From the NCBI GenBank assembly GCA_013398295.1, contig VZSF01011125.1, positions 445,413-509,412 of the forward strand: a stretch of 64,000 bases of DNA, read 5' to 3'. This document shows positions 36,910-49,460 of the stretch, piece by piece. The position numbers were made by a program, and so were the translations under genes. The stretch is from Chionis minor. Its lineage: Eukaryota > Chordata > Aves > Charadriiformes > Chionididae. Numbering within the stretch: the stretch's first letter is position 1; each line of letters starts with the position of its first letter. The notes under the pieces are model-generated. The model was given only the letters and a program-made list of their open reading frames with translations. It did not search any database and had not been told where the DNA came from.

Positions 36910-37945
36910 AAAAAATCACGGAATGTTAGGGGTTGGAAGGAACCTCTAGAGATCATGTGGTCCAACCCCCCTGCCAGAGCAGGTCCACCTACAGCAGGTT
37001 GCACAGGATGGCGTCCAGGCGGGTTGGGAATGTCTCCAGAGTCGGAGACTCCACCACCTCTCTGGGCAGCCTGTGCCAGGGCTCTGCCACCATCAAAGCA
37101 AAGAAGTTCGTCCTCATGTTCAGATGGAACTTCCTATATCCGAGTTTATACCCATTGCCCCTTGTCCTATCACTGGGCACCACTGAAAAAAGCCTGGCCC
37201 CCTCCTCCTGGCACCCTCACTTTAAGTATTTGTAATCTCATATTGATGAGATCCGCCCTCAGTCTTCTCTTCTCCAGATTAAAAAGACCCAACTCCCTCA
37301 GCCTTTCCTCATAAGAAAGATGCTCCAGCCCCCTCATCATCTCTGTAGCCCTTCGCTGCACCCTCTCCAGCAGTTCCCTGTCCTTCTTGAACCGAGGAGC
37401 CCAGAACTGGACACAGCACTCCAGATGTGGTCTCACCAGAGCAAAGTAGAAGGGGAGGATGACCTCCCTCCACCTGCTGGCCACACTCCTCTTGATGCAC
37501 CCCAGGATGCCATTGGCCTTCTGGGCCACCAGGGCACATTGCTGGCTCATGGTCACCCTGTTGTCCACCAGGACTCCCAGCTCCCTCTCTGCAGAGCTGC
37601 TTTCCAGCAGGTCAGCCCCCAACCTGTACTGCTGCATGGGGTTATTCCTCTCCAGGTGCAGGTGCCTTTGTTGAATTTCATATGGTTTCTCTGTGCCCAA
37701 GTCTCCAGCCTTTCCAGGTCATGCTGAATGGCAGCACAGCCTTCTGGGGGGTCAGCCACCCCTCCCAGTTTTGTGTCATCATCAAACTTGCTGATGGTGC
37801 ACTCCATCCCTTCATCCAGGTCACTGATGAATACATTGAACAGGACTGGACCCAGCACTGACCCCTGCGGAACGCCACTGGTCACAGGCCTCCAACTAGA
37901 CTGTGTGCAGCTAACCACAACCCTCTGAGCTCTACAATGTCTCCT
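36910..37945 (-). mobile_element. CR1 LINE, 5'-truncated, RT C-terminal half + 3' UTR
   Basis: On the minus strand this is the best-preserved transposable element here. The frame entering at 37951 reads [17 protein letters not shown], then a catalytic box FDDDTKLGG where CR1 normally has FADD, then [19 protein letters not shown] small deletion near 37665-37680 shifts frame. The next frame (37700-37170) continues [38 protein letters not shown] and [20 protein letters not shown] second shift near 37180 leads to [11 protein letters not shown] and the conserved [12 protein letters not shown]. The 3' terminus is near 36910, beside 'ggggttggaaggaacctcta'. Only two frameshifts in about 1 kb suggest a moderately young copy. 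It is not functional: it is truncated and frameshifted. Confidence 0.95.
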
Positions 37946-38504
37946 TAGCAATGTTTCAGGTACCTAGAATTTTCTCCATACTTAGCTGAAACCTATTGTT
38001 TTGGGAGGAGAAAAGCGCATCACTACCCACTTGCGTTTGATCAGATTGACTAAATCACAGCCATCCTTTTTCCTCTGTCTGCCCAATTGATGGATCCTTA
38101 AACTTTTTTCCCTGGATGGTTTGTTGAAGGCTTTTTGTGACAGGGTCACTTTGCTTAGTTACTTGCTGTATGTCCTTTAGAAGTGCTCCACAGATGTCCA
38201 CAAGTCCATAGACAATGAATCAGAAGAGATTAGTCTAAGAAAACTTTGTGTCACAAAGAAATTTCTATTCTGCACCAGAAAGGGTCCGTGCTGCCTTAGA
38301 GGTGTTCTCAGTAAAACTGAGATTCGGATTCTTCAGTGGGAGACTGATAATCACTGCTGCTGCAAACAGCACCAAATAGCCCACCATGAGCATCCTTGTA
38401 GCACAGGACCTTCTTGCTCCTCTGTCCATCCAAGAGTAGATGTATGTGCTGCCTTCAGGGCTTCAGTGCAGTTCTCACCAAAAAGAATTAGGCATGATTC
38501 TTGG

Positions 38505-39090
38505 ACTTGCAGAGTAGTTGAGGTTGGTAGGGACCTTTGGACACTTTGAGTGAGAAGAAGTCTGGATCCATCTCCTTTACTCCACCCTCACCAGGTATTA
38601 GTAGACATGGATAAGATCCCCTTGAGCTTTCTCTTTTCCACGCTGAGCATTCCCATCTCTCTCAGCTTCTCCTCGTATGTCAGATTCTCCAGTTCCTTGA
38701 TCATCTTTGCGGCATTTGCATGGACTGGCTAAAGGGGTGGCCTCAGCAGTGCTGAGCAGTGGGGAAGGATCACCTCCCTTGACCTGCTGGCATCGCTCCT
38801 CCCTGTGCAGCCCAGGACACCATTAGCCTTCTTTGCAGCAAGTGCACACTGCTGGCTCATGTTCAGCTTGGTGTCCATCAACACCTCCAGATCCTTTTCT
38901 GCCCAGCTCTTTCCCAGCCAGACAGCCCCCAGCATATACTGGTGCCTGAGGTTGTTCCTCCCCAGGTGCAGAATTTTGAACTTCTTGTTGAACTTCATGA
39001 AGTTCCCGTTGGCCCATTTGTCCAGCCAGATCAGGTCCTTCTAGATGACAGCATGACCTCCTGGCTGTCATACGTGCATCAACACCCTGT
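38505..39090 (-). mobile_element. CR1 LINE 3' fragment, diverged subfamily
   Basis: The minus-strand frame 38998-38729 reads MKFNKKFKILHLGRNN, then a segment matching the CR1 MSQQCALAAKKANGVLGC block and SREVILPHCSALLRP. The 3' end is near 38505 ('gttgaggttggtagggacct'). It is more diverged than the neighbour at 36.9-37.9 kb, from which about 560 bp of unrelated sequence separates it, so it is a separate insertion in the same orientation. Confidence 0.9.
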
Positions 39091-42000
39091 AAAAAGGGAG
39101 CATGTATGCCAGACTAATCATAACCTAACGTATTTTGGATCTCTGATAAACAATCTTTGTAGAAAGTGTATTTGAGTCCTCTTGATGGCAAGCCTTATTC
39201 CTACAAATCAAGTCATTTTATTGTCTCCTTCTAAGTACCCACAATTTTCCTTTGTACAGACTAGGTGTATAATTGGTCTCTCAGTTACATTTCTTTAACC
39301 TTTGTGTCCTGTGTCTGCCTAACTGGCAAGCTACCCCAAGCAGCTATTTAAGGCATGTGAATATTTGGGGTCTTGCTTTTGCCATGTTAATTAACTACAG
39401 GTAAAGTTGGCTGCAGGAGAAGCTGAGAGTTTTCTGATACTTCTTGCCGGAAGGAATTAATGACTATGCAACCTCCCATTTTTCACCGTATCTAAACCTC
39501 CCCCCTCCCCCCCCCCAAAAAAAAACCCCAAAGCCAAACCAAACCCAAACCAAACAACAAATAACAGAAGAACACCAAATCTGGATTTCACACACTTGGT
39601 TTCTGGCTCCAGTGTACTGTTCGAGGGGCTGACTGGACTTAGGCTTTTGAAGACTTTCAACTTCCATTGATGAGAACTGGAACTGAAAGTACTCTAGGCA
39701 TCACTCGGATGCCCTAATAAGGCTCTCCTGCCTACACCCAGACTTCAAGTAAAGAATATGTTTGCTTCAGGAGTGTAAGGCCGGCAGCCAGGGCTGCCAG
39801 GTCTTCACGTCTGCATTACGTGTTAATCAACAAATAGGTGCATTCAGTCAGGGAGTCGCATTTGAGCCTCTCTGCAAGCATTCTGGTTACGAATCTAAAA
39901 TTATTTTACTTCAGTATAAATAGGGGGAAAAAATCATTCTATTACTCTGAACCAAAAGCAAATTATCTCCTTCTCCGTCTGAAACGGAAACGATACAAAT
40001 GAGTTGCTGATTGTAATCATTGGCTGTGGCTGCTGGCTCCATCACTCATTCCTGAAATAACTGGGTGAAGAAAGAAAATACGCTGGGTTTGTATATCCCT
40101 GATGTATACATCTGGGCAGAGATTCTGAGTGCATTCATTGCATTTTGGGTAAGAGTCATCTTTCCTGGGTGAGGAAATCAACAAACTGTCCTTCACATCA
40201 AGCATTCCTCTGCCCCAGTGCCCTGTGTCTCTCTGCCAGGCTTCCCCTTTTGCCTGCCCAGTCTTCCCACCGCCATCATCTGACCATGAGGCTTGCTCTC
40301 TCTCCCCTCTTGCTTCCCGTTGCTTCCCGTTTCTTCCCTCCCAGCCCAGTGCAGGCTACTGCTCCCTGTGCCCAACAGCACATCTATGGGAATGAGCTGC
40401 ACGTCTTCTTCTGCGTGCCTGGTGCGGGGACCACATTGCTCTCTCCACCTTTGTTCTTCTCCATTTCCAGGAGGTACCAGTTCACAAAGAAGCCAGCCGT
40501 GCCTGTGCTGCTGGGTGTGCATCCTCCTGGATTACTTGCACATTGGGACAGCCTCCTGCTCGCTGGAGCACAAATGCAGAGGCAGCCGTGGTGGCTTGAC
40601 AGCCACCGTCACGCTGACCACCGGCCAGCCCTGCTGCTCCCCTGCCTAGTGGGGCGGTGAGCGGTGGGAACGGGCACCACGTGTGGTGGGTTTAGCATGG
40701 CTTTCTGCTGGGCTCAGGGTACATCCAGCCTCTGTGCCACAGCCCACTACCTGAAGCCTGGGAAGCAGAGCCAGGGGCTGCTGGAAGGGGTTGCTGGATA
40801 CTCTGGAGATGTTTTGGAGCAGCGGGTTGGAGCAGGTTGGGGAATAAAACAGAGGTTTGAGCTGCTGCCTGGCTGTCTTCTGCCTTGTGCTTTTGCCTGG
40901 CTATCCTGCTATTCAGAAAGCCGGAGCAAAGAGCTTCTACCTCCAAAGAGCTTCTAGTCCAGCACCTACCATGCATCCCTGAGAAGTGCAACTCTCTTGC
41001 TCTAGGCAAACATGCCTGCTGGTCCTCCAGCAGGCTGAGGCGTGCTCTGTGCAGGCTCCTGAGCTCGACAAGACTGTGCAAGTTGCAGGCATGCCTTGAA
41101 ACAGATCCTCAGCGGAGGAAATCTGAGCACCTGCCAGCTTGAAGGCATGGGCGCAGTTGGGCAGAGGCCATGGAGCTCGGACGGTTTCTGAACGCCCCTC
41201 CTTTGCACTGGCTGCAGCCATTGCTAAACCCTTTGCAAAGCTGTTTTCAGCAGATTAAATCTAGTCACAAAGCAGGAGAATTAGCCAAGGTTGGGCTTGG
41301 GGGGCATTTGGGGAGTTACTTTAGGGGAGGAAGAGCTCAGGGAAGGGTCTGGTGATTTATGTTTTATGAATGGCCATTAAAACGCGCAGCTTAGTCACAA
41401 AACGTATTAAACTGTGGGAATTTGACTTGCATATTGGATTACTTTTAGCTTTAAGCTAGCTAAGAAACATAACTGTGTGCATATTGTATTTATATGCAAT
41501 ATATTCATTTTCAAGATAAATATATTGACTTTCATATTAACTCCTAATCTTTTTTTTTCTTTAGGGTGACATATTTTTTTTCAATTTTAAATAAACATAA
41601 GCATGCTTGTTTGTGCATGTAAATAGAAAAACCAGAAAATGTCTTGTTAATAAACCTCCTCCCCTTTATTTTCTATTAAATATATAACATTTTTATTTTA
41701 GTAAACGAAAATAATTTCTGATTTGCATGCTTACCTCTCTGCTGTCTAGAGGTATTTGCATTCGTTCTTGCCAGAAAGATCTTTTGTTCAGACACTGTAC
41801 TCTTTCAGCAGAGTACCAGATGTTACAGAAATACAAGCAAACCGAGATCTCAGCCTTAATTTTTTCAGCAATGTGGTACACCCTATTACTGAGAAACTTC
41901 ATTATTTATCTAGCAGCTACAGGGTTGGATTCCTCACCATCTTCATTTGTTTCAGTGCAAAAGGGAGAAGTAAAGTATAAAACACTACCGGTTTGAAATC

Positions 42001-44047
42001 TAGTGTCTTCCACTGTCTTTATTCCAGTTTGATGGTGCATGAGGCAGTGGATGTGTCCTCCCTACGGCTTGTTTGAATGGTTATACTGGTACTTGCCATC
42101 AGTGTTATTTGGAACTAGTCTTTTTTAGCTGTAATTGCTGTTTCCTAACCAATGTCTGTATCGACACCAGCATTTCTCAGGTCTTTGTTTGCAAGTGTCT
42201 CCTCCAGATTTAAGCCATTGTGCGTGTACCTTGGACTTGCTCTTTCAGGCCATGTTGCCTGCTCAGGAAAAAGCACAAAGTTTTGTGGGTGCCCTCCTGC
42301 CAAAATGACGCACAGGTAGTGCCACATGCTGATGAAGCTGGACGAAGACCCTGGACACTGCCACAGGGGAAGATGAGCATTTTTTTGCTTTGGGAAGACA
42401 TGTGCCAAATGCCTGCATGAGAAAACCGTGTTGTGGTGTTTGCTGCGGGCCCACGGAGGTGGCTGCACTGTGCGAGAGCAAGGACCAGGCTTAGGACCTT
42501 TGGGCTTCATCGATGTGTAAGTAAATGCCAAGCAGACCCAGAGCCTCCGCTGGGCATCCTCGCAACCTGTGTGGTGTAACTTGCTTCTAACAACCTCACA
42601 GCTGAGACCTGAGCAGAGGCGGACCGAAACTGGGTGCTTTTAACCAGTGCCACATACCACATTGTTTTTCTTCGAGGCTGTGTGTAGTATTATCTTTATT
42701 CTGGGTATTTACTGGTAATCCCCATAAATGGATCTTGAATTAGCTTTTGGACTTCAATGAGTTTTGCAGACAGCACTGTTCTGTTGCCTGTTTCTTACAT
42801 TGTTTCTTTGGTAGCTGAACAGCTATTTAATGCAGGAAGGTTTTCTGAAAGCCTGCCGTAGTGACACCGCATACCGTTGTTTTTCCCATTGCCAGCCCTT
42901 TTCCCGTTCAGCCGAGAGCACGACCCCATGCCTGGGTCTGTGGCTTCTCTAAGAGCTGAGTTGGGGCGGGTGAAAGCTGGCGCTGGGGAGCGGAGCCAGT
43001 GGGACGTGTGGTGCCGTGGCCAGCACAGTGCTGGGGACGCTGCTGAGGGGGTGTCGGGGTGTGTGGCTTTGGCAGCCCAAGGCACACGGCCATTCCTCGA
43101 GGCGTGCTGCAAGCCTTGTGTAACCTGGGAATTGAGATACCATGGGGACAGGCTGTGCAAAACTGTCAGGGGTGCCACTTAGACTGATCTGGGGTAGGTC
43201 TGAGGATGCCTTCTGCTGTTTTAAGTTGTTCATCCTGCCCGCTTTTGGAGCAAAGGAGACTCCGTCCATGAGTGCAGCTCCCACTGCTGCCAATGGACGG
43301 ACTTGGCTGGGCGCTGGGATTGAACCTCTGCTGGGGAAATAACTCGTTCACCTAGAGGCTGTGCAACTATTTGGCCCACTTGTGAGCAAGTCAGGACCGG
43401 TGGCACAACGTCACACACACAGCAAGCTACCAGCATCCCACTGCGACAACCAGCTAGCATCCGCCAGCAGAAGCTGGGGCGAGCTTGCTTTTCGGCAAAT
43501 TCAGAGAAGGGCAGTGAGGGCGGTTGGAGCTGGCAGGGCCATTTTGTCACCTGTAAAAACATGTGTGCCTCTTCCCCTTCCTGAGGCTGGGAGGAAGCGA
43601 TTTGGAAGGATATCCGGATGAGTCCTCACTCAACCCTGCCTGCGTTATCGCTGCAGGGGGAAACGGAGGTGAGTGGCTCCCCACAACATCCCTCCGTGTC
43701 AGCAATGCAACTGAAAGCAAGCAGTCAGCGCAGCCCGTGTTCCCTCTTGGTGCTGCACAGGCGCGGGTGCAGCGTGGTGGTGGGTCATGCCCCATGGTGT
43801 GGGCTTTGCTGCGGAGCTCCCACGCCGGAGGAGAGAGCATGAAGTGAGTGGCAGAGTTGGCACGGTTCCCCTGAGCGGCTGGTGCTGCCTCTGCAAGAGG
43901 TGCTGCCAGCCCCGCTGTGCCCTCAGGACCCCTGGGGCAGTATTGTTTAATTACGTTTTCTCCAAGACCTTGCCACTGCAGGAGCCTCTTTACGGCCCCA
44001 GAGGTGCTGATGCAGCACCATGTCCCCAGGGGCTGGGCAGGACTGAC
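39091..44047. other. Intergenic, no recognised gene
   Basis: This holds a C-run followed by AAACC-type repeats (39499-39556), an AT-rich block (about 41360-41710) and a GC-richer block (42890-43120). The ORFs at 40145-40660 (+) and 40293-40649 (+) contain Leu/Pro-rich stretches from pyrimidine-rich sequence; I recognise no family. No RNA gene is seen. Confidence 0.45.
39499..39556 (+). repeat. C-rich / (CCAAA)n low-complexity tract
   Basis: Runs of C (about 39499-39516) pass into A9 and then several AAACC units. This is ordinary low-complexity DNA. Confidence 0.85.
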
Positions 44048-44478
44048 CATAGAATCATAGAATCACTTGGGTTGGAAGAGACCTTCAAGATCATCGAGTC
44101 CAACCATAAACCTATGCCAAAACCACCCCTAAACCATGTCCCTCAGCACCATGTCTACCTGTCTTTTAAATACCTCCAGGGACGGCGACTCCACCACTTC
44201 CCTGGGCAGCCTGTTCCAATGCTTGGTAACCCTTTTGGTAAAGAAGTTTTTCCTAATATCCAATCTAAACCTCCCCTGGCACAACCTGAGGCCATTTCCT
44301 CTTGTCCTGTTGCTTGTTCCTTGGGAGAAGAGACTGACCCCCACCTCGCTACAAACTCCTCTCAGGTAGTTGTAGAGAGGGAGAAGGTCTCCCCTCAGCC
44401 TTCTCTTCTCCAGGCTGAACAATCCCAACTCTCTCAGCCGCTCCCCATAAGACTTGTTCTCCAGACCCCTCACCATTT
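44048..44478 (-). mobile_element. CR1 LINE 3' end with terminal ATAGAATC repeats
   Basis: The 3' terminus shows two tandem copies of the octamer 'atagaatc' at about 44050-44065, the standard CR1 tail read in reverse. The minus frame encodes [19 protein letters not shown], then [28 protein letters not shown]. It is 5'-truncated to about 430 bp and fairly well preserved. The apparent 259-residue + ORF at 43787-44566 is a reading-frame shadow across this element. Confidence 0.95.
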
Positions 44479-47400
44479 GAGATGCCTTAGGTGGTCCTGC
44501 ATGTTCTTGTTGGGGCCAGGTGTCACCTTCGGGAGGTGTGGAGCAGGTTGTGGGAGATGCAGGTAACACCTGTGAGATGAGCTGCTGCCTAAAAATTTTG
44601 CTAAATCTGTGCTGTGGGCAGAGGCAGCTGCCTTGTACTCATCCAGGGGGCAGGATCCCAGGGCTAAATGTTGGGATCGACCCGTGCCCCTGTATCAGGG
44701 AGGACCCTGTTCTTTGTTCTGTGCCCACAGCTACCCTATTGCTAGCTCTGATCATCTGGGGACATGAAACAGGGACCTCTGCAGCCCTCATAGCCACCAG
44801 CGGTGCCGCAGTGCCTGGGGGGCCATTTGTGGTGCAGGACGCTCCCAAGAACAGCTGCCCACTCTCTGCAGGCCTCGGTGAACAGGCGAGCTCCTAGCAA
44901 GGGGAGTAATTCCATTTGTTGGTCAGCCTCATCAAAACGCTTTTCACTTTTTCAAGCTCTTGGAGGTGTCTCCAGTGCAGCCAGGCAGGGCAAACAAGTG
45001 ACCTCTCCTCGCAGCAGATGGTGTCATGACTTTGTGCAGCCTTTGCCACGAACTGGTTCGTTTTCAGTGAAATCCAAGCGCTGCTAGATACTTAGTTGGC
45101 CCATGCTGAATACCACAAAGGTCTGATTTGCTTTTTCGTTTTTCAAAAAGGAAGAAGGTGATGCCATTGCCAGAAAATGGGGCTTTCCAAAGCATACAGA
45201 AGAAAGTGAGGTGTGTGGGAGTAATGGAAGACCTTGTGGTGCTGCTGTTTAGGGAAAGCACATGAAAAACATTTTATATCCTCTGCCCAGCTGCTTTTGT
45301 GGTGTACACATTACACACCTCCTCCTTGCAGTCTGGATAGAAAATAGCAATGCTCAGCAGAGTTCATCCAACCCGCTGCTAGTTAGCACAGCTGTTCTGT
45401 TCAAGCCCAGTCTCTTTAAAGCTCTGTGTGTCTCCAGATAATTGCCAATAGCCTTTAATCCCGGTGGCTGGGAAGAAGGTTCACACCTCTGGGGAGCTGC
45501 TGATCAGCTTGCAAAGTTCCTCGGGCGTTGTGGACTTGCATTTTGGAGCATGAAAACTGTTTGCAAATGCCAGAGGAAACAGGATATTATCAGCACTAAA
45601 AGAGACAGCATCTTGCCACAGCCTGGAGGTCAGGTATAGCTGTGTGAAGGAAACACCTTCCACGTGTTGTTTCCCAGGATGTCTATTGGGCTGGCACCTG
45701 GAGGGCAACACCTCACACCCTGGGAACTTGCCAATTACTGAGACAGAGTTAAAACCTAGCAAACTCACGGGTATGCGAGCAGCATCCTGCAGCCAGCTGC
45801 ACTCGCTGGCCAAGTACTGCCCCGGTAGAAGTGTTGTGGTACAGCCCTTTTTTTGGTGGGAAAAGGAGTTGCTGGTTCATCCCTGAACACTAGCAAAGGG
45901 GGCTAAGAACACAGTAATGAGTTTTCCAGCTCTCATGACAGTCATCCAGGACAAACAGGCCAATATCTGCTTGCGGTGGGAGCTTTCTACAGGCTTTTTA
46001 CTCTCACGGAGCTGCTCTCCTGTTACAGCTGCATAAAAAAGTGAAAAGGCTGAGCTCAGATCCCCTCCCTCGCAAATGCTTAGGAAAAGAGGCAGAGCTC
46101 AGACCTGAGGCTCCAGTATAAACTAAAACAGCTCTCTAAGCAGTGAGCCTGGCTGATGTAAACTGATGCAAGTCCATGGCTGGTCATCGCTGTTGCCTGA
46201 GGGATTTCTGTTTCTCTGTCAGCACTGATTGATTTCGTCTTGCTGAATAGAAAAGTAGAAAGGAAAAGAAAAGGCAAAAAGAGAAAAGCAACAAGGCAGT
46301 CTGCCTGAGAAAAGAAGCAGCCTGCATGTCTATCTCTTTAGTGCCATTTGTCTTGAAACACCCCTCAGCCTCATCCTACTGCAGTTTTACAGTGTGGTGA
46401 GGCATAAAGACAGCTTTGTGCAAGGGAAGGATGTAGGAAGTATGTGTGATATACAGGCGTGGATGCTACCTGCAGCACTGTTCCTCAAAATAATCTTACA
46501 AGGAAACGGTTTCAACAAAATGTTCCTACTAATGCACAAATAAATAAGAAAGCACAAAAAGCTGCAGAATCCTGGAACTTCTTCACAAAATCAGATCTGT
46601 CAAATACCTTTGGATTGCAGCCCAAAAGGAAGCTCTTGCATACCGAAGCGTGGCTGTGACCTGGGACAAGTCTATGGAACAATGCTTAACCATTCCTTGT
46701 GGCAGTGGGGCATTTCATAAAAAACTTCCGAGAAAAGCCATGGGTCATCCCAAAATATCTCTGGCTGTGACTGCACTGTGGATTTTGCTCAGCATTTACT
46801 ACCAGGCGGACCTGGGGACTTCTTGCTCACATGTTTCCTGGACTGCAAGTAGTCACACTGTTGACAGCTTTAGCTGCCGTACCAGCGACGTGGAAACTGG
46901 CTCTTTATTTTGTGCTGCAAATGGTGATGGAGGGCCATTTTCTCTTGACACCCTGCCACAGACAAGATCACTTCAGGCAGGCAAGAAGCCAGGCTGCGTC
47001 AAACAGCCTAGTTTAGGTTTGCAGGAAAGCCCGTGCAGCACCGGCCGGGCTGTATGGACACAGGCAGGCAGCCTGCCCTTCACTGCGTTGGCACATCTTG
47101 TCAAACCACTCAGAGATCTTCCTCCCACGTGTTACGGTTTCCCTGCGCGCAATGGCTACAGGAAAATTTGTGGGCAGTGCAATTTTCTAATGGTGCAACT
47201 GTCGTAACGTCGGTGCCTTCAGATGGCTTACTATAAAAATGGAGTATTAGTAATCTTATCTGCGTGTTGAAGCACAGTTTGGGTTTTGCTGGTTTGTAAG
47301 AGAGGAAATACCTTAGCCTCCTTGTGGTTTTTCTTCCCAGGATTTCTTCCTGTGAAGTAATGAATACATCTGAAATTCACCGCAGTGAGTAATTTAACAA

Positions 47401-47910
47401 ATGGTTTCACAAACACATACCTACTTTGGAGAGGAGTCGGTAAAGTTGCTGTTTTCCAGAAGTCTTGAAATTCCCCCTTTCCCTCATCTTTCTCTGAAGG
47501 TCCAAGTAAAGGCAAAGTACTTAGGATTAACTTTCTGGCCCTGAGGGGTTAAAAAAAGCATCTCTGGAAAGATCCAGTTATATAGAGTGAGAATTTTGAC
47601 TTAACAAAGTAGAGAAAATAGCAGCTATAGATGGAGATCTGCTGGCTGGTGGCTGAGGATGACTGGTACCAGGGGTAGCAGTGATGTGCAGAAGGTGGAT
47701 CTCGCAGGGTGGGAAAAGCTGGCGGGAGGGACCACCAGCATGGGAAGCACTTCCCACACGGCAGCCCTGCACCATGCTTTCCCAAGGAGGAGGGAGAAGA
47801 GGGCTGCAACCCTCAGACCCAGAATGCAAAGACCTTTGGGCTCTTTTACTACCAGCTTCTAGACCTCCTGCCTTGGTGTCACCATGCTTTCCGGTCAATG
47901 CTGAAGGTTT

Positions 47911-47932
47911 GTCTGTTTGTTTGTTTGTTTTT
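47911..47932 (+). repeat. (TTTG)n microsatellite
   Basis: Four to five tandem TTTG units are present, ending in T5. Confidence 0.9.
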
Positions 47933-49435
47933 CCTGAATAAGGCTTTCTAAGGCTGCTCAGAGGACTCTGTGCCGTGGGGCCGGGTGGCCAGGATGGCTG
48001 GAATTCACCCTGCTCAGCAGAAGCCAGGCTCCTGGCTCTGCCCCAAGTGGTTGGGGACATCACCCTTGGCAGCAGGTCCTGACCCTCCTGCAGAAAAAGG
48101 AGGAAGGGCTGCCAGCTTTGGCAGCCTTGGCTCCTTGGCTGGCTCACATGGAGGTCCAGGCTGCGTGACACTGTGTGTTGTCACACATCGTCACGTGGAG
48201 GTGGCATGTGCTAGAGGAAGGTCACTAGGACACATGCATTTGTCTCCCTGAAATGCTTCTTCATATTTTGGATCTACTGGAAGCTTGTGCTGTGGTTTCA
48301 CAGTTTCGGTAGAATAAAAATGCTAGGATTTGGGCAAATTACAAATCATGTGGCGTTTGGTAATTACAAACAGCCTGAGCTGGTTGTCCCCTGGCGTCGT
48401 CTTCAGTGGTTGGTCCTTGCATATGTCCAGCATGGTCTCATAGTTACTGATTCTTCTGCAGAGAGGTGCTAGAAATGCTCAGAAGTGCAACTGGACTTCA
48501 GAGCGCCTGTTGCTGCCATCTGCTACTGAGAGCTCAACCCTGGCTTGACAGTCTGAGAGATATGTTCCGGTTTCTGCCAGGAGCTGCCTACACTTGTGCT
48601 GGGTTTACCACTTTTCTCTGACTTTCAAATTATTTTTTTTTTTCCTTCTTCCTCTGTTATAATGTTTATTCTGAATTTTAAGATTATTTCAGGTCATCTA
48701 ACTGTTTAACATCTTAAAATTCTGGAGAGAATATTAACTACTTTCTAACTTCAGTTAGTCCAATTCATATGTACACCTATGTTTGGGTATTTAATTTTGG
48801 CTATTTTAAGCACAGATAAAGCACTATTCGTGTAAACTATGTCTCTAAAAAGAGCTTAATCTCTTCTTAGCACTCCAAATTATCTGACAAAACAGTCCCT
48901 GTGATTCCTGGCTGATATAAAAGGATAAGCAGATTTTTGCTAAGTTGTCTCAACTCCTTCCCTTCAAAATGTTAGCACCAAGTTCAAGCGGAGGCTTGGT
49001 AGCTGTGTGTGGTATTTACCACAGCAGGCATTGTGAAGGTGTATATTTGCTCACATCAATGCGTATGTGCGTGCAGGACCCCAAATGATTGTGGTGGGAA
49101 ATAGCTGGTGTAGATATGAACAAGCTGTGCTCAGGGTTACCTCGCTCCTTTCATCTCCCCTATGCAAAGCACCAGTGAGGGGGCTGCTGTCCTCTGATGC
49201 TCCTATAGTCTCAGCAGAGGAAAGGGTCAAAGTCTTGATGGGCTTTTATTTTCCTCTTGCTTGCAGGGATTTGAGGAGCGGTGGCAGCAGCTGGGGACAT
49301 AATGCCCCGTGGGTGGCCATGCAGTGCCCCTGTGGAACCGCTGCCCATTCTCCCACCACGGGGTAACCTGCCCTGGGGAGATTGCTCGAAGACGGGGTGC
49401 AGGACAGTGATCAGCAGTTATTTTGTCACCTACTT

Positions 49436-49460
49436 AAAAAAAAAAAAAAAAAAAAAAAAA
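49436..49460 (+). repeat. Poly(A) run, 25 bp
   Basis: This is an uninterrupted A25. No recognisable SINE, LINE tail or processed gene copy precedes it within the few hundred bases I read. Confidence 0.95.

Noticed and set aside
37320..37928. + strand ORFs over the CR1 copy
   Set aside because: They are shadows of the minus-strand CR1 reverse-transcriptase frame.
43787..44566. 259-residue + ORF, the longest in the window
   Set aside because: About half of it is antisense reading of a CR1 3' fragment (44048-44478).
47578..48171. 197-residue minus ORF
   Set aside because: Composition-driven Ser/Pro-rich translation that crosses a (TTTG)n microsatellite; no domain.
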